From NCBI GenBank assembly GCA_028287285.1, contig JAQBPY010000064.1:1-42955 (forward strand): a stretch of DNA of 42,955 bases. The letters are read 5' to 3'. The translations under genes and the position numbers were made by a program. Positions 36,289 through 42,955 of this stretch are shown here, in pieces; within the stretch, counting starts at the first letter, position 1, and each line of letters begins with the position of its first letter. The stretch comes from Gemmatimonadota bacterium. GTDB lineage: Bacteria > Gemmatimonadota > Gemmatimonadetes > Gemmatimonadales > Gemmatimonadaceae. The notes beneath the pieces are model-generated. The model searched no databases and was not told the origin of the DNA. It was given only the letters and a program-made list of their open reading frames with translations.

Positions 36289-38241
36289 ATGAATTCACGC
36301 AATTCGCGGAATGTACCGTCGCGCTCAGGCGGCGCGCTCATCCACCGCGGGCCCCAGGCCTTCACAGCGCCTCACGCCCAGTCGGCCAACTACGCGCCGC
36401 CCATGCACGCACCAAACGCCGCCCTCCTCATCGACTTCGACAACGTCACGATGGGAATCCGCTCCGACCTCGGCAAGGAGCTCCGCACGCTCCTCGGGTC
36501 GGACATCATCAAGGGCAAGGTCGCCGTGCAGCGTGCCTATGCCGATTGGCGCCGCTACCCGCAGTACGTCGTCCCCCTCGCCGAGTCGTCCATCGACATG
36601 ATCATGGCGCCGGCGTATGGAACGTCCAAGAAGAACGCCACCGACATCCGCCTCGCCGTCGATGCCATGGAGCTGGTGTTCACGCGGCCGGAGATCGGCA
36701 CGTACATCCTCCTTTCCGGCGACAGCGACTTCGCATCGCTCGTCACCAAGCTGAAGGAGTACGGCAAGTACGTCATCGGCGTGGGCATCAAGGAGTCGTC
36801 GAGCGATCTGCTCGTCATGAACTGCGACGAGTATTACAGCTACAACGCGCTCGCCGGCCTCGTCAAGACCACCGACGAAGAGCCCGCAAAGAAGTGGGAC
36901 GCGTGGGAGCTCGTCACCGAGTCGGTCAACCGCATGAAGCGCAACGGCGACGTCATGCGCTCCGATCGCCTCAAGCAGGTCATGCAGGAGATCGACCCCA
37001 CGTTCGACGAGAAAGATCTGGGCATGTCCAAGTTCTCGCGCTTCGTGCAGGATGCCGTGCAGCGCGGATTGCTGTCGGCCACGAAGCTCGAGAACGGACA
37101 GCTCGAAATCGGCTTGCCGAGCGGCGCCAAGGGCGACGCACGCGCGGCCGAAAATGCCGCTGCCGACGAAGCCGCGCGCGTCGAGACGCCGGCCGTCGCA
37201 GGAATCGCAGGCATCGACGACAAGAAGCCAAGCCGCGGACGTCGTGGACGCCGGGGCCGCGGTCGCGATCGCGATGATCGCCCGCGCCCGTCACCGGTTG
37301 ATGGCGAAGTCGCCGCGCTCACCGACGAGGCAGCATCGCTCGATATGCCTGAGCCGGTGCGCGAAGTCACGCCCGTTGCCGCGGCTGCGCCAATCGATGC
37401 CGCGCCGCGTGTCCGGCCCCCGGCCGCACCCACGCGTTCAGCGGACGTCGCCGAGACCATTGGCCTCACGGGCGAGCGTCTTACACGCGATGAGGCATTC
37501 GATCTGCTCAAGCGCACGGTCGCGGCCCTCGTGAGTGGCGATGCTGCCGTTCGTGCCAGCGTCATTCGCGCCAAGGCCCGCGAGCTGCTCGGTCGGGACA
37601 GCGAAAGCCTGAGCGATCGCAATTTCCCGCGCATTCTCAAGGATGCACACGACAACGACATCATCGACCTTCGCCGCCGCGGCGACGACTTCGAGGTTGC
37701 CCGTGTTGCCGAAGCGGAATCGGTCGCCGATCAGCTGGTGAAGACGGCGATCACCAACGCTCCGCCCGTCGTCGCAGCGGCACCTGCGACGCGCGGTATG
37801 GGTCCACGGGGCGCTGGCAGCGTTCGTGGCCGCAGTGGACGTCCAGGCGCACCGCCGGCAGGTCTCCTGAGCATCGGCGTGGTTGGACCATCCACGAGCG
37901 GCATCAACGCCGCATCGTCATCCACCCCAACCGCTCCCGCACCGGTGTCCGCGGCAGTTGCTCCGGCAGCCGTCGCACCAGTCGCACCTGCTCCTCCGGC
38001 CGCACCTTTGGTTGAACCGGCTGTGAGCGCGCCCGCTGCAAAAACGGCTGTCGCAAAAACACCCGCCGCCAAGGCCCCCGCAAAGGGCCGTGCCCCGGCC
38101 AAGGCCGCCGCCAAGAAAACGGCCGCTGCAGAAAAACCAAAAGCGGTCGTCGAAAAGGTGACCGTCAAGGCGAAAGCCAAGGTTGCGCCTCCACCGGCCA
38201 AGAAGGCCGTGGCCAAGCGGCCGCGCGCAAAGAAGGCATGA
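36289..38241 (+). CDS. NYN-domain RNase-like protein with two LOTUS/OST-HTH domains and a histone H1-like tail
   Basis: 650 residues. The NYN (PIN-like nuclease) domain at about 44-185 has the acidic residues expected of a metal site: Asp49 and Asp51 in LLIDFDNV, Asp119 and Asp125 in ATDIRLAVDAME, and Asp145 and Asp147 in SGDSDF. A LOTUS/OST-HTH winged helix follows at about 205-275 (DRLKQVMQEI, KFSRFVQDAVQRGLL), then a basic RGRRGRRGRGRDRD segment, a second LOTUS-like domain at about 397-470 (IRAKARELLG, FPRILKDAHDNDII), an Ala/Pro linker and a Lys/Ala/Pro tail of about 80 residues resembling histone H1 C-termini. It probably binds structured RNA and may cleave it. ATG at 36289 follows an AAGGGA site. 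It overlaps the glycosylase gene by ATGA. Confidence 0.85.
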   Translation: MNSRNSRNVPSRSGGALIHRGPQAFTAPHAQSANYAPPMHAPNAALLIDFDNVTMGIRSDLGKELRTLLGSDIIKGKVAVQRAYADWRRYPQYVVPLAESSIDMIMAPAYGTSKKNATDIRLAVDAMELVFTRPEIGTYILLSGDSDFASLVTKLKEYGKYVIGVGIKESSSDLLVMNCDEYYSYNALAGLVKTTDEEPAKKWDAWELVTESVNRMKRNGDVMRSDRLKQVMQEIDPTFDEKDLGMSKFSRFVQDAVQRGLLSATKLENGQLEIGLPSGAKGDARAAENAAADEAARVETPAVAGIAGIDDKKPSRGRRGRRGRGRDRDDRPRPSPVDGEVAALTDEAASLDMPEPVREVTPVAAAAPIDAAPRVRPPAAPTRSADVAETIGLTGERLTRDEAFDLLKRTVAALVSGDAAVRASVIRAKARELLGRDSESLSDRNFPRILKDAHDNDIIDLRRRGDDFEVARVAEAESVADQLVKTAITNAPPVVAAAPATRGMGPRGAGSVRGRSGRPGAPPAGLLSIGVVGPSTSGINAASSSTPTAPAPVSAAVAPAAVAPVAPAPPAAPLVEPAVSAPAAKTAVAKTPAAKAPAKGRAPAKAAAKKTAAAEKPKAVVEKVTVKAKAKVAPPPAKKAVAKRPRAKKA

Positions 38242-38903
38242 CACGAAACGCCGCGCCCACCGCGCGGCGTTTTCGTGTGGGGCCGCCACTTCCGGCAACG
38301 TTCTACGATCGCCCCACCGAAATCGTCGCCAAGGAGCTGCTCGGCGCAGTGCTGCAATGCACGACCGCCGAGGGCGTAACGCAGGGCGTCATTGTGGAAA
38401 CGGAGGCCTATACCGGGCCCGAGGATCCGGCGTGCCATGCCGCCGCCGGTCTGACGGCGCGCACCACGCATTTATTTGGTCCGCCGGGTCTGGCGTACGT
38501 GTATTTCATCTACGGCATGTACTGGTGCGTCAATGCCGTGACGCGCGAGCGGGGGCACGGCTCCGCTGTGCTCATTCGTGCCGTGCATCCCATCGCCGGC
38601 GTCGATCTCATGCGGGCGCGCAGGGTGCGCAGCAAGCGCGAAGTGGATCTCACCAACGGCCCGGGCAAGCTCTGTCAGGCCATGGGCATCACCGGCGCGA
38701 TGAACGGCACCTCACTTCGCAACGGGCCGCTCGTGATCCGCGCCGGTACACCCGTTCCCGACAACAACGTGGTGGTGACGCCACGTATCGGAATAACAAA
38801 AGCGGCCGATTGGCCGCTCAGGTTTTTCGTGAAGGATGATCCGTACGTCTCGCGCGCCCGTCCGGCGTCCTCGGGCAACGCGAAGGACCCGCTTTCGTCC
38901 TAG
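38238..38903 (+). CDS. mpg: 3-methyladenine DNA glycosylase (AAG/MPG family)
   Basis: 221 residues. The enzyme excises alkylated purines from DNA to start base excision repair. Conserved parts are FYDRPTEIVAKELLG, the catalytic Glu in GVIVETEAYTGPEDPACHA, FGPPGLAYVYFIYGMYWC with the intercalating Tyr, AVLIRAVHP and NGPGKLCQAMGI. The ASHA-type motif reads ACHA here. The ATG overlaps the NYN-LOTUS stop. The last 12 codons are supplied by a copy of the dispersed repeat, so the natural C-terminus may have been extended or replaced; the ending SSGNAKDPLSS is not family sequence. The stop overlaps the convergent gene's stop by CTAG. Confidence 0.92.
   Translation: MTRNAAPTARRFRVGPPLPATFYDRPTEIVAKELLGAVLQCTTAEGVTQGVIVETEAYTGPEDPACHAAAGLTARTTHLFGPPGLAYVYFIYGMYWCVNAVTRERGHGSAVLIRAVHPIAGVDLMRARRVRSKREVDLTNGPGKLCQAMGITGAMNGTSLRNGPLVIRAGTPVPDNNVVVTPRIGITKAADWPLRFFVKDDPYVSRARPASSGNAKDPLSS
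38865..38900. repeat. Diverged dispersed repeat inside the 3' end of the mpg gene
   Basis: GCGTCCTCGGGCAACGCGAA continues to GGACCCGCTTTCGTCC, aligning with the 30850 copy along most of its length, with C for T in the second half. It encodes the last codons of the glycosylase and ends at its TAG stop. Confidence 0.6.
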
Positions 38904-39571
38904 CGCGCCCTGTCGATCGAGCTGCCCACGTTGTACCGCACGCCAACCTCGAGCGAGAAGTTGAACGACTGCGAGCTCGTGGGATTGGCCAGGAAGAACG
39001 ACGACTGGATTGGCGACACCGTGGATTGAATGAACAGCGACGCCGGGTTGTACCGCGCCTGCACTCCCGCGATGAAGATGGGCGACACCCCTGTCTTCTT
39101 CGACTGCACGCTGTCCACCGCGATCGCTTGGCGGGTGCTATTCACGAAGCTTCCAACCAGCGACGTACCCGCGATCTGGTTGAACGAAAGGCCCAGCCCC
39201 ACGTACGGGTGCAACTTGTTCGACTGCCACGGGAACGCCATGCCCGCCATCGTGAAACGTCGCATGTTCTTGATCTTCACGTTCCGTACGAACACGCTGT
39301 CGGGATCCCGGTCCACGAAGCCGCCAAAGGTGTTGAAGAACGCCTGGTCGTAACTCACGTAGAGCCCACCATTCGTCCGTGTGATCAGCCACTCGCCGCC
39401 AACGAGGGGGGCGCCGCCGTTCGTCGTCGTCGCGGAGGCGTACGACAACATGCCGGCCTTCGCACCCCAGAACCACGCATCCTTGAATTGCCGTCCTTCC
39501 TGCGCCGCACCCGATTGGGAGACCAGCGCGGCCAGGCCAACGGCCATCGCCGAGATACGGAGGAGTCGCAT
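38900..39571 (-). CDS. Small predicted outer-membrane beta-barrel protein
   Basis: 223 residues with a signal peptide (RLLRISAMAVGLAALVSQSGAA) and eight-strand-type pattern: WFWGAKAGMLSYAS, GGEWLITRTNGGLYVSYDQA, RRFTMAGMAFPWQ, LHPYVGLGLSFNQIAG, VSPIFIAGVQARYNPASL and FNFSLEVGVRYNVG. This resembles OmpA/OmpX-like or opacity-type small barrels. ATG at 39571 is chosen because the signal peptide follows directly; an upstream ATG at 39718 adds non-membrane sequence. It is convergent with mpg and divergent from nothing nearby; kbl ends 156 bases upstream on the same strand. Confidence 0.75.
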   Translation of the reverse strand: MRLLRISAMAVGLAALVSQSGAAQEGRQFKDAWFWGAKAGMLSYASATTTNGGAPLVGGEWLITRTNGGLYVSYDQAFFNTFGGFVDRDPDSVFVRNVKIKNMRRFTMAGMAFPWQSNKLHPYVGLGLSFNQIAGTSLVGSFVNSTRQAIAVDSVQSKKTGVSPIFIAGVQARYNPASLFIQSTVSPIQSSFFLANPTSSQSFNFSLEVGVRYNVGSSIDRAR

Positions 39572-39601
39572 AACTGGAAAACCTCGAGAAAGGAGAGCTT
39601 G

Positions 39602-39627
39602 GCCGGCAACCGCCTGCGGCTGCCGGC
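39602..39627 (-). terminator. Hairpin between kbl and the small barrel gene, possibly a terminator or leader structure
   Basis: GCCGGCA, one mismatch, CCGC, a two-base loop, then GCGG and TGCCGGC form an 11-bp stem with a single internal mismatch. It lies 100 bases after the kbl stop and 31 bases before the barrel ATG. No T-tract follows on the minus strand, so an intrinsic terminator is not certain; a leader structure of the barrel gene is equally possible. Confidence 0.35.
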
Positions 39628-39727
39628 ACATGCCTGAGACGAGGATCATGGGCGTTCGGTCACACGTCGGCGCACCAAAGGAACTACAGTCGGCCAATGG
39701 TCGCCAATGTTTTTGCAAGCAAGTACC

Positions 39728-40933
39728 TCAGACCAGCTTCAGCGTGCGCCCCACACGCACGAATGCCGCAATTGCTTCATCCAGGTCGTCCCTTGAATGT
39801 GCTGCCGATACCTGGCAGCGGATGCGCGCCTCACCCTGCGGCACCACCGGAAAGCCGAAGCCCGTGACGAACACGCCTTCCGCCAGCATCATGTCGCTCA
39901 TCCGGATCGCCGTCGCCGTTTCTCCCACGATGATCGGAATGATCGGCGTCTCACCGGCAAGCGGCTTGAACCCGGACTCCACGAGCTGCTCCCGAAAATA
40001 TTTCGTGTTGTCGCGCAGCGTCTGCACGCGCGCGGGGTTCTGCTCGATGAATCGCACGGACTCCATGGCACCACCCGCCACGGACGGAGGCAGCGCATTG
40101 GAGAACAATTGGGGACGCGAGCGCTGGGTGAGGTAGTCGCACACTGCGGCCGAGCCAGCCACGAAGCCACCGGCCGCCCCGCCCAGCGCCTTCCCGAGCG
40201 TCGAGGTGATGACGTCGACCTCTCCCACCACGCCAAAATGCTCCGCCGTCCCACGGCCCGTCGCACCAAGCACGCCCGTGGCGTGTGAATCGTCGAGCAC
40301 GAGGATGGCGTCGTGCTCCCTGCAGATTTGCAGCAGGTCAGGCAGCGGCGCAATGGAGCCCTCCATCGAAAAAATTCCGTCGCTCCACACGAACCGCCGC
40401 TTCGCACCCTTTGCCGCGGCCAGCTTCGCGCGCAGATCATCCATGTCGGCGTGCTTGTACACGCCGGTCTGGCACTTCGTGATCGCCTTGGCCAACCGCA
40501 TGGAATCGATGATCGACGCGTGATTGAGTGCATCGGAGAGCACCACGTCGCCCTCTTCCGCCATCGTTCCCGTGAATCCTTCGTTGGCATTCCACGCGGA
40601 GCAGAACGACATTGACGCCTCTGTTCCAACGAACCGTGCGAGTGTCTCCTCGAGCTCACGGTGGATCGTGAACGTCCCGCATATGAACCGCACGCTCCCC
40701 GTACCGGCACCAAAGCGGTGCAGGGCATCGATGCTCGCCTGGACCACGGAAGGCTCCGCGCTAAGGCCGAGATAGTTATTCGATGACAGGATCAGCACCT
40801 GGCCGCGTCCCTCCATCTGGACGCGTGCCGCCTGCGGCGAGTCCAGGTAGTTGAGCCGTTTGTAGACGCGATCGTCGCGGAGCTGCTGGAGCTTCGACTC
40901 GAGTGTTGCCGTGAATGCGCTATTGAGCGTCAT
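39728..40933 (-). CDS. kbl: 2-amino-3-ketobutyrate CoA ligase (glycine C-acetyltransferase)
   Basis: 401-residue alpha-oxoamine synthase that splits 2-amino-3-ketobutyrate with CoA into glycine and acetyl-CoA, using PLP. Visible are ILSSNNYLGLSAEP, GSVRFICGTF, SFCSAWNANEG, FRSDGIFSMEGSIAPLPDL-type region, LVLDDSHATGVLG with the PLP Asp/His, and TSTLGKALGGAAGG with the Schiff-base Lys. The same fold occurs in BioF and HemA, but the adjacent tdh gene settles the assignment. The length fits Kbl (about 398). The ATG is 3 bases after the tdh stop, so the two steps of threonine degradation are one operon. Confidence 0.93.
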   Translation of the reverse strand: MTLNSAFTATLESKLQQLRDDRVYKRLNYLDSPQAARVQMEGRGQVLILSSNNYLGLSAEPSVVQASIDALHRFGAGTGSVRFICGTFTIHRELEETLARFVGTEASMSFCSAWNANEGFTGTMAEEGDVVLSDALNHASIIDSMRLAKAITKCQTGVYKHADMDDLRAKLAAAKGAKRRFVWSDGIFSMEGSIAPLPDLLQICREHDAILVLDDSHATGVLGATGRGTAEHFGVVGEVDVITSTLGKALGGAAGGFVAGSAAVCDYLTQRSRPQLFSNALPPSVAGGAMESVRFIEQNPARVQTLRDNTKYFREQLVESGFKPLAGETPIIPIIVGETATAIRMSDMMLAEGVFVTGFGFPVVPQGEARIRCQVSAAHSRDDLDEAIAAFVRVGRTLKLV

Positions 40934-40936
40934 GGA

Positions 40937-41965
40937 TCATCCTATTTCGAAGACGACTTTGCCCGCGCTGCCACCCTTGATGGCCGCAATCGCGTCATCG
41001 AACTGCTCGAGTGGAAAGCGATGCGTGATCACCGGGGTTGGATCAAACTGCCCGGAGCGAAGGAACTGCGTCATCTGGATCCACGTGTCGTACATCCGCC
41101 GGCCCACCACGCCGTACACGGTGATGCCCTTGAAGATGATCTCCGTCGCGAAGTTCACCTCGATCGGCTTTGCCGGGATGCCCAGCATCTGCACTCGGCC
41201 ACCAACGCGCACCAGCGCGAACGCCTGGTGAATGGCCGAAGGCACACCGGACATCTCGAGTACCACGTCGACACCCAGTCCTCCCGTCGCGCTCCTTACC
41301 GTCCGCTCCGCATCGTCCGGGGTGACCGCGTCATGTGCGCCCATCGCGCGGGCAAGGTTGAGGCGCGTGGCATTCACGTCGCTCGCGATGATGCGGGATG
41401 CACCGGCCGCCTTGCAGATGCCAACCGCGAAAATGCCGATCGGGCCGCAACCCGTCACGAGCACTGTCTTGCCGGACATTTCCGTTCCCACCAGCGCCGT
41501 ATGGAATGCGTTGCCCATCGGATCATGAATGCCACCGATCTCGTACGACACGGCATCGTCGAGATGCCACACGTTCGACGCCGGCATCGCGATGTAGTCG
41601 GCAAAGCAGCCGTCGCGATCCACGCCGATGATCGTCGTGTTCGGGCAGACGTGCGCATTGCCCGTGCGGCAGAGGTGACAGCGCCCACACACGATGTGTC
41701 CCTCCGCCGTCACGCGATCTCCCTCGCGCACGTCGGCCACCAGACGGCCCACCTGCACCACGTCACCCGCGAATTCGTGGCCCACCGTGAATGGTGGACG
41801 ACACCGCCCCTGCGCCCATGCATCCCAGTCGTAGATGTGAACATCGGTGCCGCATACGCCGGCACGGCGAACTCTGATCAACACTTCATCATCGCGAATG
41901 ACCGGCTGCGGAACATCACGCAGCACGAATCCGGGTCCCGCGGAATCCTTCGTCAGCGCTCGCAC
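40937..41965 (-). CDS. tdh: L-threonine 3-dehydrogenase
   Basis: Zinc-dependent medium-chain dehydrogenase that oxidises threonine to 2-amino-3-ketobutyrate with NAD+. It shows VCGTDVHIYDWD (catalytic zinc Cys and pocket), GHEFAGDV, the structural-zinc loop CGRCHLCRTGNAHVC, and the Rossmann motif VTGCGPIGIFAVGI. The GTG at 41965 gives 342 residues, nearly the E. coli length of 341, and a family-like start RALTKDSAGPGFVLRDVP, with GAGG-like GAGGCG upstream. GTG at 42004 and an in-frame GTG between are alternatives. It is transcribed before kbl. Confidence 0.93.
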   Translation of the reverse strand: MRALTKDSAGPGFVLRDVPQPVIRDDEVLIRVRRAGVCGTDVHIYDWDAWAQGRCRPPFTVGHEFAGDVVQVGRLVADVREGDRVTAEGHIVCGRCHLCRTGNAHVCPNTTIIGVDRDGCFADYIAMPASNVWHLDDAVSYEIGGIHDPMGNAFHTALVGTEMSGKTVLVTGCGPIGIFAVGICKAAGASRIIASDVNATRLNLARAMGAHDAVTPDDAERTVRSATGGLGVDVVLEMSGVPSAIHQAFALVRVGGRVQMLGIPAKPIEVNFATEIIFKGITVYGVVGRRMYDTWIQMTQFLRSGQFDPTPVITHRFPLEQFDDAIAAIKGGSAGKVVFEIG

Positions 41966-42017
41966 CTGCGCCTCACTTGAATCGGTTTGCACATCTTCAC
42001 GCACTGCTGCGCGACGT

Positions 42018-42033
42018 GAGCGAAAAATCGCTC
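42018..42033. other. Short perfect hairpin upstream of tdh-kbl
   Basis: GAGCGA and TCGCTC pair around an AAAA loop, about 53 bases before the tdh start. On the tdh strand the loop reads TTTT. It could be part of the tdh leader, but a single 6-bp stem is weak evidence. Confidence 0.25.
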
Positions 42034-42158
42034 GTCACCTCATACGAGGGAAGTGCGCATGTCATGCACAATGATGATTGGTGGGCGCTGTCACGTTCGC
42101 GCGCGCATCGGCATGCATGGATCGCGCGCGTGAGAAAAACGCGAAATGCGATTCACTA

Positions 42159-42187
42159 TTGCGTGTCATATCACGTGTTCATATATT
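42159..42187 (+). promoter_or_regulatory. Possible sigma-70-type promoter for the H1-like gene
   Basis: TTGCGT at 42159-42164 and TATATT at 42182-42187 are separated by exactly 17 bases, in the most AT-rich part of the window (about 42140-42230). The -10 matches the consensus at five of six positions. If used, the leader before the H1-like gene would be about 340 bases. The 41966-42532 gap otherwise contains no gene I can support. Confidence 0.4.
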
Positions 42188-42403
42188 CGCAAGAGTATTC
42201 TTATGTACGATGTGATGTCGATTGACGTCGCATCGAGCTCAACCAGATGCAACGGGTACTGCGTGGGTTCATCCCCGCTGTGTCGCCGGACAACGGCGAA
42301 TCAAAACGCCATCGCATGCGCGCTCACTGCGTTTGATGTCGGCTCACGCATCACGGTGAATACGTTCAACCATTGAAAAACCGATTGACGCTGCAGGCCG
42401 GCG

Positions 42404-42499
42404 TCTCATGATGTCACGGTCTCGCCATGAGATCGTGCCACGGTGGTGAAGGCGCTTCGGCGCATGCGCCACTGGCCCGTACGAACCACCGGGGGTTCG
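42404..42499 (+). other. Hairpin-rich leader of the H1-like gene
   Basis: Three stems lie in a row: TCTCATG/CATGAGA (42404-42432, 15-base loop), GCGC-TTCG-GCGC (42452-42463, a stable UUCG tetraloop) and CGAACC/GGTTCG (42482-42499, 6-base loop). The last one ends 21 bases before the AAGGAG ribosome binding site. They may form a structured 5' untranslated region; no known riboswitch pattern was recognised. Confidence 0.4.
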
Positions 42500-42532
42500 A
42501 TCGAGCGATTCACTCCTATCAAGGAGATTACC

Positions 42533-42688
42533 ATGGCCGCAAAGAAGAGCGCAAAGAAGGCTGCCAAGAAGACCGGCGCGAAGAAGTCCACCGCCAAGAA
42601 GTCGACCGCCAAGAAGGGCGGCGCCAAGAAGGCGGCAAAGAAGGGCGCGAAGAAGGCAGCCAAGAAGTCTGCGAAGAAGGCGAAGTAA
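42533..42688 (+). CDS. Histone H1-like lysine/alanine-rich DNA-binding protein, 51 residues
   Basis: The protein is built almost entirely of AAKK, SAKK, TAKK and GAKK tetrapeptide-like repeats and ends AKKSAKKAK. It contains 24 lysines and no acidic, aromatic or sulfur residues apart from the initial Met. This matches the C-terminal tail of eukaryotic H1 and small bacterial H1-like proteins, which bind and compact DNA. AAGGAG sits 7 bases before the ATG, a strong site. The hairpin after the stop is a terminator, so it is a monocistronic unit with its own long leader. The reverse strand is also open but reads as low-complexity Leu/Phe and is a shadow. Confidence 0.88.
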   Translation: MAAKKSAKKAAKKTGAKKSTAKKSTAKKGGAKKAAKKGAKKAAKKSAKKAK

Positions 42689-42710
42689 GTATTTCGTCGG
42701 TGCAATACAA

Positions 42711-42740
42711 AAGAAGCCGGCGCTTTCGCGCCGGCTTCTT
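42711..42740. terminator. Strong intrinsic terminator, probably bidirectional
   Basis: A 13-bp perfect stem (AAGAAGCCGGCGC and GCGCCGGCTTCTT) surrounds a TTTC loop, beginning 22 bases after the H1-like stop. On the plus strand it is followed by TCGTTT, and on the minus strand by TTGTATT, so it could end both this gene and the small gene at 42760-42909. Confidence 0.9.
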
Positions 42741-42759
42741 TCGTTTGCATCCACTTCGT

Positions 42760-42909
42760 TCAGGCGGCCAGTGCGCCCGCCTCCAGCTCGTCGTCCGGAC
42801 CATACGCCCACACGTACGCGCTGAACCTGGGCGCCGGCACCTGCTCCCGACCACTGGAAATGACGATCCCGACTGGCTCTTCCTGCTCCACCTGCTCGCT
42901 CTGCTTCAT
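42760..42909 (-). CDS. Small hypothetical protein, 49 residues
   Basis: An ATG-to-TGA frame encodes a short acidic protein beginning MKQSEQVEQEEP, with a middle GIVISSGREQVPAPRF and SAYVWAYGPDDE, and ending AGALAA. The composition is ordinary, not that of a shadow frame, and its stop is followed 20 bases later by the shared terminator hairpin. No ribosome binding site is obvious and I do not recognise a family. The upstream side runs to the right edge of the window, where CCCG-TTA-CGGG plus a T-run (42934-42955) may end another gene. Confidence 0.45.
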   Translation of the reverse strand: MKQSEQVEQEEPVGIVISSGREQVPAPRFSAYVWAYGPDDELEAGALAA

Positions 42910-42955
42910 ATGGATAGCACTGCCTGGTGTCTGAGAAAAACCCCCCGTAACGGGC

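Noticed and set aside
36012-36365. Open frame of about 117 codons on the minus strand in the kinase/NYN gap
   Set aside because: Overlaps the NYN-LOTUS start, lacks a ribosome binding site and has Arg/Pro/Trp shadow composition; the region is better read as a structured non-coding leader.
42468-42510. GCCACTG and GGTTCGATC motifs suggesting a cobalamin riboswitch or a tRNA T-arm
   Set aside because: The B12-box core (CAGGAGACCTGCC) is absent and no 5-bp T-stem or acceptor stem pairs around GTTCGATC.
42934-42955. CCCG-TTA-CGGG followed by a T-run on the minus strand at the right edge
   Set aside because: Only a 4-bp stem is visible and the window ends there, so a terminator for an outside gene cannot be supported.

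Overview
The window is GC-rich and almost fully coding, with short intergenic gaps and many ATGA or GTGA start/stop overlaps. Gene content points to a Gram-negative (diderm) bacterium: it has lipid A-type acyltransferase and MsbA-like genes, several outer-membrane beta-barrels and lipoproteins, and a PorX-type PglZ response regulator. I infer a member of Gemmatimonadota or a close relative of the Fibrobacterota-Chlorobiota-Bacteroidota group. This rests on gene content and style only, because there is no rRNA in the window.

Layout. (1) 1-5600, minus strand: a housekeeping run transcribed ruvB, queA, tgt, yajC, def, fmt and the start of a thiE-like gene (Holliday-junction branch migration, queuosine tRNA modification, Sec accessory, N-terminal formyl-methionine metabolism). 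(2) 5777-8122, plus: a lipoprotein and an outer-membrane barrel pair. (3) 8130-12527, minus: an aminotransferase with a lipoprotein phosphodiesterase, then yebC-ruvC-ruvA. (4) 12718-16527, minus: an unknown protein, an orphan DnaB-like ATPase, a TPR/CsgG-like lipoprotein and a barrel, all tightly coupled. (5) 16623-22935, plus: PorX-like regulator, MsbA-like ABC exporter, glycosyltransferase, LpxL-like acyltransferase and an orphan DppC-like permease, which reads as an envelope/LPS operon. (6) 23100-30840: a class V aminotransferase, tyrS (minus), then class A PBP, PHP hydrolase, amidohydrolase and HNH endonuclease. (7) 30883-35910, minus: an NtrY/NtrX-like two-component system followed by a polymer-forming-domain/Omp85-like barrel fusion and a DUF4390 protein. 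(8) 36289-39571: a NYN-LOTUS-LOTUS protein with a histone H1-like tail, overlapped by a 3-methyladenine DNA glycosylase, then a convergent small barrel. (9) 39728-41965, minus: kbl-tdh threonine degradation. (10) 42533-42688: a 51-residue lysine/alanine histone H1-like protein behind a long relatively AT-rich, hairpin-containing leader and ended by a strong terminator.

Two stretches over 300 bases lack a convincing gene: 35911-36288 and 41966-42532. Both contain inverted repeats that could be structured RNA leaders. A dispersed intergenic repeat of about 33 bp with consensus ends GTCGTCCT and CCTGCTTTC recurs at least five times, and a related 30-bp motif forms four tandem copies at 22953-23078. 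No tRNA, rRNA, CRISPR array, insertion sequence or prophage was found. The most interesting elements are the NYN-LOTUS protein with its leader, the PorX-like regulator heading an LPS operon, the beta-helix/barrel fusion under an NtrYX-like system, and the H1-like small protein with its leader.
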